A stretch of DNA of 64,000 nt, taken from assembly GCA_013298625.1 (NCBI GenBank), contig JAAFIF010000025.1, positions 28,498-92,497 on the forward strand. Reading direction: 5' to 3'. How positions within the stretch are numbered: the stretch's first letter is position 1; every line of letters starts with the position of its first letter. Below the pieces are notes generated by a model. It was not told the DNA's origin, ran no database searches, and saw only the letters and a program-made list of their open reading frames with translations. The translations under genes and the position numbers were made by a program. This document shows, piece after piece, positions 26,241 through 34,717 of this stretch. The stretch is from Myxococcales bacterium. Its GTDB lineage: Bacteria > Myxococcota_A > Polyangia > Polyangiales > Ga0077539.

Positions 26241-29200
26241 TCACCCGCAGGTGAACTGATACACCTCGGAGGGCAGCTTGAAGAACAAGCTCGCCCCAGA
26301 GACCGCGTAGCCCCCCGACGAGCCCGCGCGCAGCGCCTCGACCGAGACCATCGGCAACCCGTTGGGCCTGCACGTGTTCGCGCCGGCAATCTCGATGAGC
26401 GGGCTCACGAGGCCGCGCTCGTGTTGCCACCGGATGCGCAGGACCGTCGGCAGCACCGGGGAGCCCAGCCGATAGCGAAACTGCGACCCCGCGATGAGGC
26501 CCGCTTTGTTGTGCAGCGCTCCGTTGCCCGCGCGCGGCGCTTCGACCACCGCGCCCGTGCGCTCGTCCACGCGATCGACGGTAAACGGAAAGCTGTTGGC
26601 GTTGTGCGGTGCCGGAAGATCGGACTCGAACAGCGCGAGCACGCCCCACTCGTAGCTGCACGCGTAGCCGTCGCCGACGTTGGGCGCCAGCCGCACGCAG
26701 TCCGCCGTGATGTTCATCGGATGGTTCGGGACAAGAATCCTCCCGCCGTTGCCCGAGAGCGTCCCGTCGACGTCGCGCACGGCTGTGGTCCACGGGGTGT
26801 CGAACCAGCCGATGTCGTTGAAGGTTCCGTTCGCGCCGCCGAGCGCCATGAGCGTCCCGACGTTCTCGAACGAGACGCCGCGCACGCGGTTGATGAACCG
26901 ATTGGCGCCGCCGATGTTCATGAAGGGCCAGGCGCGCACGGTCATCGCGCCGACGGCGATCGAGCGAAAATCCGCGAAGTGTACGCGATCGAGCTCGAAC
27001 GGTCCGTCGTAGATGCGCGCGCCTTGCAGCGTCGCGATCGGCATCGGCGCCGGAAGCGTGTGCGTGTACGCGAGGTCCTCGGCGGTGAGCCCCGCGCTGG
27101 CGCCCACCACGAGCCCGTCCGTCACGATCTGGTTGTACGCGAAGAACAGCGAGAAGCCGTTGTCCGCCGCGATCAGCCGGGGGAATCGCGCGGAGTTTCC
27201 ACGGAAGTACACGCCCGACGCGACGTTCTTGAACACCACGAGGTCGTCGAACGAGGGCACCGCCGCGCCGTGGTGATAGTGCGTCGAGACCGTCACGCGC
27301 GCGCTCGGGTTGCGCGTCTGCAGCCCTGGCAGCGGATCGCCGACGGGGCTGCCCGCGCGAAACGCGTCGTACTTCAGCTCGTCTTCAGCGCCGTCCCACG
27401 TGATGCCCACCTCGCTCGCGTGCGCGACGTTTCGCGCGAACGCCGTCGTGTCCGCGCGCGCCGGAAACGTGTTGGCCACCAGCCTGCTCGGGTCCGCATC
27501 GGCGCAAGTGTTGTCGGCCCGCACGACTCGACAACGATTGTCCGCCGCCACGACGGTGCAACTCTCGTTGGTCGCGCACAGGAGCTCCTGGTTGAACGCC
27601 ATCCAGAACCCCGTCCCTTGCGACCCTGACGCGACGTTGTCCGTGATCGTGTTGCGCGGGTTGGTGACCCAAAACGCCGCCGGCGCGCTGAACCGCGCGG
27701 GGTCCGTGCTCACCGAGTCGGACACGAGCAGACCGCGGTCGTTCGGCGCGCGCAGCGAGCGCATCCCGAGGTTGCCGGTCATCACGTTGTCGACCTCGTT
27801 GCCCTGCTCGAAGAAGTACCCGTGCCCGTAGTGCTCGAAGCACACGTTGTTCTCGACCCGCGCGCGGTGCGTCCCGTGGATCGTGACGCAGCGCTGGTAC
27901 GACCGATGGATCGACGAGTTGCGAATGAACTGCCCGCTCGCGTCGCCGACGAGGTGCCAGTGAAACGGGTAGCGCCCCATGCGGCCGAGCTGTCCGACCC
28001 GCGTAAACTCCACGCCGTCCACCTGCGCGCTGCCGCTGTGAGTGACCATCACGTGCGCGCCGATCAGCCCCGCGTCGAGCGCCGCTGGCTCGCCCGCGGC
28101 GGTGATCACGATGTTGCGCGTGAGGTTCGCCACCTCCGCGCGCTCGTCGAGGCGCCACGAGTTCGCCCCTTGCGTGTACGTCTGCGCGAAATTGTTGTGC
28201 GCGAAGCGAAACGGCTCGGACACCGTCACGGTGCTGCGCATCCCGTCGGAGCTCACGCTCTCGATCGTTCGCTCTTCGGACTCGGCGTAGTTGAAGCTCG
28301 TCGAGCCGATCGCGATCCGATCGCCGCGGGACCAGTCGACCACGCCGTCGAGCTGAACGACGTTGGTCCCCGCGCTCACGGGCGCGCCGATGCGCAGCCA
28401 CCTGTGGTTCTTCGCCTGGCCGAACAGCCGCAGCGCGCCGCCCTCCATCGCCACGAGCGCGCGCTCTCCGACGTGCGGAAGATCGCGGCCTCCCTCGAGG
28501 GCGATCGTGAGCTTTCCGTTGAACCGCCTCGACTCGGCGCCGCACTCGAACACCGCGCCTGTGCCGACGACGCTGATGCCCGCCGCGGTGATCGTAAACT
28601 CTCCGCTCGTCGGGCATCGCAGCGTGCCCGCGACGGTGATCACGCCGACGTCGATCGACTGATCGATCACCACGGTCTCGCCCGCGTCGACCAGCAGATC
28701 CGCCGTCGGTGACAGCCCTCGGACCCGCTCGGACAACAGCACCTCGTTCACCGCAGGCGCCGGGGGAACAACGTAGCGCCCCGACTCGCTGAGCAAGCGG
28801 TTGTCGCCGTTCGACGTCGAGATTCCGTGGACGAACACAGCTCGACCGGCGTGCGCCGCGATCTGCGCGTGCGGGATCGCGATGTCGAACCCGTGCGCCA
28901 CGCCCGAGGTCGCGCAGATGCGGCTGACCTCGACTTCGCGGGGCCTGTTCGCGGTGTATCCGCCGATGAGCTGCCCTGCGCCTGCCGCGCCGCCGACGTA
29001 CACGTGCACGGCGATCGACGACGCCACGGTGCGATCACACGCCCAGCCGCGAACGTGCAGCTGGTTGCGCTCCCAGACCACCGCGTCGACCACGCCGCCA
29101 ACGGGCCCCGCCACGCCCGCGCGAGCGCCCTGTGACATCCGGGACCACCACTCGTCGGGCTCTGCGGAGGCGCAGCTGACGACCAGCGCGCTGGTGAGAG

Positions 29201-29243
29201 TGGTGGTGATCAGCGCGAACGCGCGGGCGTGCAACGAGCTCAT
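26241..29243 (-). CDS. G8-domain, parallel beta-helix lipoprotein (CEMIP/fibrocystin-L-like)
   Basis: Encodes 1000 residues. Lipoprotein signal ALVVSC with Cys at residue 24. After an N-terminal beta domain (about 45-160), residues of about 180-330 look like a G8 domain (GEFTITAAGISVVGTGAVFECG, then FNGKLTIALEGG). A long right-handed beta-helix region follows, with the CEMIP-like YPFHWHLVGDASG, IRNSSIHRSYQRCVTIHGT and VENNVCFEHYGHGYFFE. Animal relatives bind or depolymerise hyaluronan; in bacteria the family is uncharacterised, so polysaccharide binding or cleavage at the cell surface is inference. GGAGG five bases before the ATG fixes the start. Closest call is by motif only. Confidence 0.78.
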   Translation of the reverse strand: MSSLHARAFALITTTLTSALVVSCASAEPDEWWSRMSQGARAGVAGPVGGVVDAVVWERNQLHVRGWACDRTVASSIAVHVYVGGAAGAGQLIGGYTANRPREVEVSRICATSGVAHGFDIAIPHAQIAAHAGRAVFVHGISTSNGDNRLLSESGRYVVPPAPAVNEVLLSERVRGLSPTADLLVDAGETVVIDQSIDVGVITVAGTLRCPTSGEFTITAAGISVVGTGAVFECGAESRRFNGKLTIALEGGRDLPHVGERALVAMEGGALRLFGQAKNHRWLRIGAPVSAGTNVVQLDGVVDWSRGDRIAIGSTSFNYAESEERTIESVSSDGMRSTVTVSEPFRFAHNNFAQTYTQGANSWRLDERAEVANLTRNIVITAAGEPAALDAGLIGAHVMVTHSGSAQVDGVEFTRVGQLGRMGRYPFHWHLVGDASGQFIRNSSIHRSYQRCVTIHGTHRARVENNVCFEHYGHGYFFEQGNEVDNVMTGNLGMRSLRAPNDRGLLVSDSVSTDPARFSAPAAFWVTNPRNTITDNVASGSQGTGFWMAFNQELLCATNESCTVVAADNRCRVVRADNTCADADPSRLVANTFPARADTTAFARNVAHASEVGITWDGAEDELKYDAFRAGSPVGDPLPGLQTRNPSARVTVSTHYHHGAAVPSFDDLVVFKNVASGVYFRGNSARFPRLIAADNGFSLFFAYNQIVTDGLVVGASAGLTAEDLAYTHTLPAPMPIATLQGARIYDGPFELDRVHFADFRSIAVGAMTVRAWPFMNIGGANRFINRVRGVSFENVGTLMALGGANGTFNDIGWFDTPWTTAVRDVDGTLSGNGGRILVPNHPMNITADCVRLAPNVGDGYACSYEWGVLALFESDLPAPHNANSFPFTVDRVDERTGAVVEAPRAGNGALHNKAGLIAGSQFRYRLGSPVLPTVLRIRWQHERGLVSPLIEIAGANTCRPNGLPMVSVEALRAGSSGGYAVSGASLFFKLPSEVYQFTCG

Positions 29244-29549
29244 GAGCGCCTCCGTAGAGCAAACGACCGCGCGACACCGCGCGGCGATCCTCCAGCGCTA
29301 TCACTCAGGCGCGTACGACGTCCGTCATGGCCGCAGCCAGCCACGTCGCCCGCTCGACGGTGCTCCCCTCGCGCGCCCACTCGGTCACTCTCGATCGCTC
29401 CGCGAGCGCTCAGCCGAGAGTCTGAAAAATGTATCTCCGGGATTTCCTGGATCTGGTACTGATGAGACAGCCCGCAACGGCCGATGTGTCTCCTGGCACA
29501 TCGCTCCGTGGCAGCGGTGTGTGGTTGTACCTAATTGGAGGAATACCCA
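29244..29549. promoter_or_regulatory. Divergent intergenic region with two hairpins
   Basis: This 306-bp gap separates two divergent lipoprotein genes. On the minus side CCGCGC/GCGCGG (29267-29284, 6-bp stem) lies in the leader of the G8 gene. On the plus side CGATGTG/CACATCG (29482-29503, 7-bp stem) lies 47 bp before the GTG at 29550. A strong GGAGG is at 29537-29541. The stretch at about 29425-29460 is less GC-rich than its surroundings, which suits a promoter, but I could not assign boxes. Confidence 0.35.
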
Positions 29550-32303
29550 GTGAGAACTGATTGGCGCGAAGCAATTCGAGTCGGCGCAATGGCGGGCGTT
29601 CTGCTCGCCGGCTGCGGCGCCCCGGTCGTCGGGGGCTCTGGAGACGCGGGCATGGACGTCGTGGCGTGCGGTGACGGTCAAGCCGTCTGCAACAACCGCT
29701 GCGCGAACGTTCAAACCGATCCCAACAACTGTGGCGCGTGTGGCACCACCTGTGCGGCCGGTCAGGCGTGCACCGCCGGTCGCTGCGAGATTGTGTGCCC
29801 CTCGGGGCAGACGCTCTGCAACGGCGCGTGCGTCTCGATTCAAGCCGACCGCGCCAACTGCGGTGCGTGCGGCATGGCGTGCCCCGCGGGCCAGGTGTGC
29901 TCGATGGGCGCGTGCGCGACCACGTGCGGCGCCGGCCTCACGGACTGCATGGGCTCTTGCCGCGACACGCAGACGGACCGCGGCAACTGCGGCGCCTGCG
30001 GAACCTCGTGCCCCTCGGGCCAGGTGTGCGTCATGGGCGCCTGCGCGACGAGCTGCCCCATGGGCCAGACCGAGTGCGGCGGCGTCTGTGTCAACACGCA
30101 GACCGACCGCGGCAACTGCGGGATGTGCGGGACGGCCTGCGCGGCCGGACAGATCTGCAACGCCGGCGTGTGCGAGCTCTCGTGCGCGACGGGACAGACC
30201 GCGTGCGGGATGCCCGCCGCGTGCACGGACACGCAGAGCGACCGCGCCAACTGCGGGATGTGCGGCAACGCGTGCGGTGATGGACTCGTGTGCTCGATGG
30301 GCATGTGCGTTCCGTCCTGCGCCGCGGGGCAGACGAACTGCATGGGCTCGTGCGTCTCGACGGTGACCAACCCCAATCACTGCGGCGCCTGCGGCACCGT
30401 GTGCGGGCCGTACGCCAACGCGATCCCGTCCTGCAACCTGTCGATGTGCATCATGACCTGCAACCGCGGGTTCAATGACTGCAACAGCGATCGCATGGAC
30501 GGCTGCGAGATCGAGACCAACGCGGACGTCAACAACTGCGGCCGCTGCGGCAACGTGTGCCGCTTCCCCAACGCCGTGCCCGCGTGCATGACCGGCGCGT
30601 GCCGCATCGCGAGCTGCAACCCCGGCTTCGAAAACGCCGACGGCATCGCGGAGAACGGCTGCGAGACGCGCGTGATCACCGTCGGCTCGATGGGCACCCA
30701 GCCCTTCGGCGACGGGACGATCAATGGCCTCGGCGTCGACCCGATGACCGGCGCGATCTCGCCGAGCGGCATGGTCACCACGACCACCAACGACTTCCTC
30801 TGGATCGTCAACGTCGCCGAGAGCTCGGTCTCGAAGTGGGACGCCGCGACGAACACCGAGATCGGCCGCTATCGCGTCGGCCTCGCCGGCGGCGAGTGCG
30901 CTGGTCAGTGCTGCTACAACAACGGCTGCAACATGGCCTCGCGCGTGGTGGTCGACGGCAACGGCGACGCGTACGTCGCCAACCGCGCCTTCGGCTTTCA
31001 GGGCACCGTCAGCAAGATCGCCGGCGACCGCGCGAACTGCGTCGATCGCAACGGCAATGGCATGATCGACACGAGCCAGCCCGTCATGGGCATGCGCCCC
31101 ACCGTCCTCGCCTACGGCGCTGGCGCGACGGGCATCTCGACCGACGAGTGCGTGCTCTGGACGGTCAACGTCGGCGCCGTCAACGCCACGCTCCGCTCGA
31201 TCGCCATCGATCGCGGCGACGCGGCCCGCCCCAACGGCTACGTCTGGGTCGGCGGCTACCAGGATCGCTCGGTCTACCGCCTCGATCCGCAGGACGGACG
31301 CATCCTCAACACCGGCGCTCCCGGAACGCTCGGCACCAACCCCTACGGCGCGCTCACCACGCGTGACGGCCGCGTGTGGTTCACCTCGCTCGGCGGCGGC
31401 TTGCTGCAGCCCATCAACGCCGTCGGCCTGATGGCTGGCGCAGCGCTCGCAGCGCCCATCGTGCAGCCCGTGGTGAACGTTCCGGGCATCTCGATGTACG
31501 GAATCGCAGCGGACGCGAACGGTCGCCTCTGGTTCAACAGCGGTGCCATCTATGGCTACGATCCGGCCACCAATCGCGCGACCGTGCTCAGCATGCCGGG
31601 CGGACTCAACGGACTCACCTCGGGTGTCACCGTCGACGCCAGCGGCAACGTGGTGTTCGGCATCGTCCGCGGGACCACCACCGAGGCGGCCCGCTTCCCG
31701 GCCTCTGCGTTCGTCGGCGGCGCCGTTGGTGGCGCGCCTGGCACCATCCCCGCCACCGCGGTCACCATCCTGCCCGGCGGCGTCGCTGGCAACACGAGCA
31801 CCATCACCGCGATTGGCGTCGACCGTCGCGGTGACATCTGGATCGCCAGCAACGGCGGCAACAGCCGGTTGGTGAAGATCGCCACCGATGCAGCCCGCAC
31901 GTCCGGCGCCTTCCTCGGCCCGAATATGACGTACTCGTACTCGGACTTCACGGGTTCGGTCCGTCGCACGTCGGTGCCGCAGGGCACGTACACGCGCAAC
32001 TTCGACCTCGGCTGCGCCAACCCGCGCGTCGCGGGGCTCACGGTCAACGGCATGTTCCCCGCGGACACGCTCTCGACCGTCACCCTGCGCACCGCCGCCA
32101 CGGTCGCGGACCTCGCGACTGCTACCTCGGTCGCCGTCGCGACGCTGCCGCCCGCGGCGATGTCTTACGACCTCGAAGCGATCTTCCGAATGGCCGGCGT
32201 CACGCCACGCCAGCACATCCAGGCCACGATCGTGATGCGCCAGTCCGACATGGGCGCAGTGCCCATCATGCAGGGCTTCGGCTTCCGCTGGTCCTGCCCG
32301 TGA
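29550..32303 (+). CDS. Cys-rich-repeat lipoprotein with C-terminal beta-propeller
   Basis: Encodes 917 residues. The GTG at 29550 is chosen because GGAGG (29537-29541) lies 8 bp upstream; an in-frame TTG at 29535 overlaps that site. Lipobox VLLAGC. Residues of about 40-360 hold about eight tandem units of roughly 35-40 residues with the pattern C-x-G-x-C-x8-DRxNCGxCGxxC. Two longer units around MDGCEIETNADVNNCG follow. Residues of about 380-800 form a propeller of repeats (NDFLWIVNVAESSVSKWD, GDAYVANRAFG, GYVWVGGYQDRSVYRLD) like NHL/SMP-30-type surface proteins. Probably a long Cys-bridged stalk carrying a propeller at the outer surface. Function unknown. Confidence 0.82.
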   Translation: MRTDWREAIRVGAMAGVLLAGCGAPVVGGSGDAGMDVVACGDGQAVCNNRCANVQTDPNNCGACGTTCAAGQACTAGRCEIVCPSGQTLCNGACVSIQADRANCGACGMACPAGQVCSMGACATTCGAGLTDCMGSCRDTQTDRGNCGACGTSCPSGQVCVMGACATSCPMGQTECGGVCVNTQTDRGNCGMCGTACAAGQICNAGVCELSCATGQTACGMPAACTDTQSDRANCGMCGNACGDGLVCSMGMCVPSCAAGQTNCMGSCVSTVTNPNHCGACGTVCGPYANAIPSCNLSMCIMTCNRGFNDCNSDRMDGCEIETNADVNNCGRCGNVCRFPNAVPACMTGACRIASCNPGFENADGIAENGCETRVITVGSMGTQPFGDGTINGLGVDPMTGAISPSGMVTTTTNDFLWIVNVAESSVSKWDAATNTEIGRYRVGLAGGECAGQCCYNNGCNMASRVVVDGNGDAYVANRAFGFQGTVSKIAGDRANCVDRNGNGMIDTSQPVMGMRPTVLAYGAGATGISTDECVLWTVNVGAVNATLRSIAIDRGDAARPNGYVWVGGYQDRSVYRLDPQDGRILNTGAPGTLGTNPYGALTTRDGRVWFTSLGGGLLQPINAVGLMAGAALAAPIVQPVVNVPGISMYGIAADANGRLWFNSGAIYGYDPATNRATVLSMPGGLNGLTSGVTVDASGNVVFGIVRGTTTEAARFPASAFVGGAVGGAPGTIPATAVTILPGGVAGNTSTITAIGVDRRGDIWIASNGGNSRLVKIATDAARTSGAFLGPNMTYSYSDFTGSVRRTSVPQGTYTRNFDLGCANPRVAGLTVNGMFPADTLSTVTLRTAATVADLATATSVAVATLPPAAMSYDLEAIFRMAGVTPRQHIQATIVMRQSDMGAVPIMQGFGFRWSCP

Positions 32304-32397
32304 TCTGAGCGAGCGCCGCGCGGGGTGTGAGCGCGGCGCGAGATTCTGCGTGGGGAGGGTGATGCTCGGCGGTGTAGTGTCGATTGGCACAACCGCC

Positions 32398-34125
32398 ATG
32401 CGTCGCGCACTGCTCTCGCTCGCTCTTCTCTCTTCGACGCTCGTCGACTGTCGTCGTCAGCAAGCTGCTAGCGCGCCTCCCGCGCGCGCGTGGCGATGGG
32501 ACAACCCGTCGCCCACAGGCATGTCGCTCACGAGCGCGTGCACGACGCGAGACGGCTCGCTCGTGGCCGTAGGCGCAGTGGGAACCTGGCTCACCCGACG
32601 CAGCGGAGAGTGGACTCGGGTCGAGACGGGAACCGCTGCGAACCTCGCGTCGGTCGCGTGCTGCCCCGACGGGCGAGTGATCGCGGTCGGTGAGGACGGC
32701 ACGGCGCTCACGCAGCGCGGCGGCGAGCTCAGTCGCTCATCACTCGGTGCGCCGCTGCGCGCGGTGCACTGCGGGCAAGACAACACCGTGGCGGTCACCG
32801 ACGGGTCGCAGCGCGTTCACGTGCAGCGCGCAGGAGCCGCGTTCGTCGCGACGACGGTGCCCGAGCGCTTCGTGTCGATCACGCAGCTCGGCGCGCAGTG
32901 GTTCGCCGGTGGCCTCAGCGGTCGACTGTATCGAGCGGACAACCCCGCGCAGTCGTGGAGCGTCGCGGCGACCGCGTTTCGACCGGTTCTATCGTTCGCG
33001 AAGTCGGGCTCGACAGCGGTCGCTGTCGGCTCTCAGGGCACCGCGCTGCTCTCTCGCGACAACGGCGCGCAGTGGTCGCTCGTCAGCACCGGCTCGAGCG
33101 AAGACAACCTCGCGATCCACCATGACGGAGCGCAGTTTCGCATCGTCGGCACCGGCGGCGTCGTCCGCGCCAGCCGCGATGGCATGCAGTGGTCCGCCGA
33201 GCGTGGAACCGTTTCTGGCCGTCTGCTCTCGCTCGCCCGCGACGGTGCTCGTCTCGTCGCCGTGGGCGACCAAGGCATGATCGCCACCCAAGAAGACTCC
33301 GGTTGGCGTGCGCTCGAGCAGCAACGCACGTCGATCTTCTCTCTGCACGTCACGGACACCGTTCGCACTGCCGTCGGCCGCTCGGGCTCCATCCTCACGC
33401 AGCGCGCCGTCGGTGGGCCGTGGGAGAGCCGCTCGACCAACGTTCCTGAAGACCTTCGCGCGATCGCGGTCACCTCTCGCGCTCGCATCATCGTCGGCGA
33501 CGGCGGAGTGATCCTTCGCTCGACGGACCAGGGCGCCACGTGGACCCCTCGCGAGTCCCGCACCACCAAGCCCCTCTACGCCGTGTGGGCCGACGAGAAC
33601 TACCACGCGCTCGCCACGGGAGAAGCTTCGCTGCTTCGCTCGACGGACGGCGGTGACACCTGGGCGCTTACGCCTCTGCCCGACCGCTGGGTGGTCCGCA
33701 CCATCGCGTTCGACGGACAATGGCTCTGGATCGCGGGCGACGGCTCCAAGGTCCTGCGCTCCCGCGATTTTGGAGCCAACTGGGACGACGTCTCGCTGCC
33801 TCGCGTCATGCGCGTCCAAAAGATCCTGCACCGACTGGGACAACCGTTGTTGGTGTTCACCAAGGACAACGTCATCGTCGAGCGCGAAGGCGATCGCTGG
33901 GTCGAGCGCCCCGCGCCGTGCGAGATCCTCTTCAACGCGACGCAGGTCGGCAGCGCCATCTACGCGCTCGGCGTGATGGGCGAGATGTTTCGCGCCGAGG
34001 GCTCGCCGCTGCGTTGGTCTCCGTTGCCGAGGCTGACCAACGAGGGGCTCTTCGCGCTCGCCGCGACCCCGAGCGGCGCGCTCTACGTCGCCGGTGAGTT
34101 CGGGACCGTCCTCGCGTTGCGGTAG
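32398..34125 (+). CDS. BNR/YCF48-like beta-propeller exported protein
   Basis: Encodes 575 residues from the ATG at 32398; an upstream frame adds 16 residues without a signal. A signal peptide (LLSLALLSSTLVDC) may be a weak lipobox, the Asp before Cys being unusual. The rest is a chain of propeller blades with BNR/YCF48 motifs (VGDGGVILRSTDQGATW, LLRSTDGGDTWALT, LRSRDFGANWDDV). Such proteins are extracytoplasmic; YCF48 helps assemble photosystem II, but the bacterial lipoprotein versions have no known role. It follows the propeller lipoprotein by 94 bp on the same strand and may be cotranscribed. Confidence 0.8.
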   Translation: MRRALLSLALLSSTLVDCRRQQAASAPPARAWRWDNPSPTGMSLTSACTTRDGSLVAVGAVGTWLTRRSGEWTRVETGTAANLASVACCPDGRVIAVGEDGTALTQRGGELSRSSLGAPLRAVHCGQDNTVAVTDGSQRVHVQRAGAAFVATTVPERFVSITQLGAQWFAGGLSGRLYRADNPAQSWSVAATAFRPVLSFAKSGSTAVAVGSQGTALLSRDNGAQWSLVSTGSSEDNLAIHHDGAQFRIVGTGGVVRASRDGMQWSAERGTVSGRLLSLARDGARLVAVGDQGMIATQEDSGWRALEQQRTSIFSLHVTDTVRTAVGRSGSILTQRAVGGPWESRSTNVPEDLRAIAVTSRARIIVGDGGVILRSTDQGATWTPRESRTTKPLYAVWADENYHALATGEASLLRSTDGGDTWALTPLPDRWVVRTIAFDGQWLWIAGDGSKVLRSRDFGANWDDVSLPRVMRVQKILHRLGQPLLVFTKDNVIVEREGDRWVERPAPCEILFNATQVGSAIYALGVMGEMFRAEGSPLRWSPLPRLTNEGLFALAATPSGALYVAGEFGTVLALR

Positions 34126-34210
34126 GCGTCGCGCTGCTCGTCTGCCAGCGCGCTGCGCCTCGCCGCGTGTCGCCCCCCTCGCGCACCCGCATGGCTCAGG
34201 AAGCCGCCGA

Positions 34211-34615
34211 TCAAGCTTCGTCAGCGATCGCTGGCGGGGCTCCGTAGCGTGTGCCCGAGCTGCCTGCGTCCATCGGCGGCGGGGGCGCGCCGTAGTCTGC
34301 GCTGCTGCACGCCGGGTCGAGCTCGCACGGGAGACCCGTGTCCGAACCCGTGTCCGCGATCGACGCGCGATCGGGCTGCGCGCCGTCCGATCGCGCATCG
34401 CTGACGTTGGGCGAGACCGACTCACCGCAGCCAGCGAGCGCGAGCGACGCGCCGATCGCGAGCATCACCGAGCGGCTCACGCGCGCGGACGGCTCGACCG
34501 AGACGTGCGCGTGCATCGCCTCGGTGAGCGCGGTCGCGCAGAACGGACAACGCGCGTCCGTGGTGCGGACGTGACGCGCGCAGGACGAACACGGAACGAA
34601 GCTGCTTCGAGCCAT
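34211..34615 (-). CDS. Zinc-ribbon protein with internal membrane segment or lipobox
   Basis: Encodes 134 residues from the ATG at 34615. The N terminus is a four-Cys zinc ribbon (CSSCARHVRTTDARCPFC). A hydrophobic helix at about residues 50-63 ends LALAGC, resembling an internal lipobox. The acidic tail contains two DYGAPP/RYGAPP copies. Topology is odd: a ribbon that should sit in the cytoplasm followed by an export-type segment, which fits a single-pass protein with the tail outside. It lies 102 bp downstream of the FG-GAP gene on the same strand. Function unknown. Confidence 0.7.
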   Translation of the reverse strand: MARSSFVPCSSCARHVRTTDARCPFCATALTEAMHAHVSVEPSARVSRSVMLAIGASLALAGCGESVSPNVSDARSDGAQPDRASIADTGSDTGLPCELDPACSSADYGAPPPPMDAGSSGTRYGAPPAIADEA

Positions 34616-34717
34616 CGTGCTGACTCTATCACGACGCAGCGTCCCTCCTGCGGCGACCGCTGCCCGACCGGCGCGCACTGCGTCGCCCCTCCGCCGCGCA
34701 ACGCACACGCGATGGCG

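Noticed and set aside
29494..29510. Sigma-54-like TGGCAC box before the Cys-rich lipoprotein gene
   Set aside because: The GC element is not at the required spacing from GG; the match is partial and occurs inside the hairpin arm.
29700..30560. Tandem repeats resembling a CRISPR-like array
   Set aside because: Periodicity of about 105-120 bp is in frame and encodes Cys units; the spacers are coding and not unique sequences between identical repeats.
29385..32399. Roughly 1000-codon open frame antisense to the Cys-rich propeller gene
   Set aside because: Repetitive Ala/Arg/His composition, no start signal or family; the mirror of the Cys-repeat coding on the other strand.
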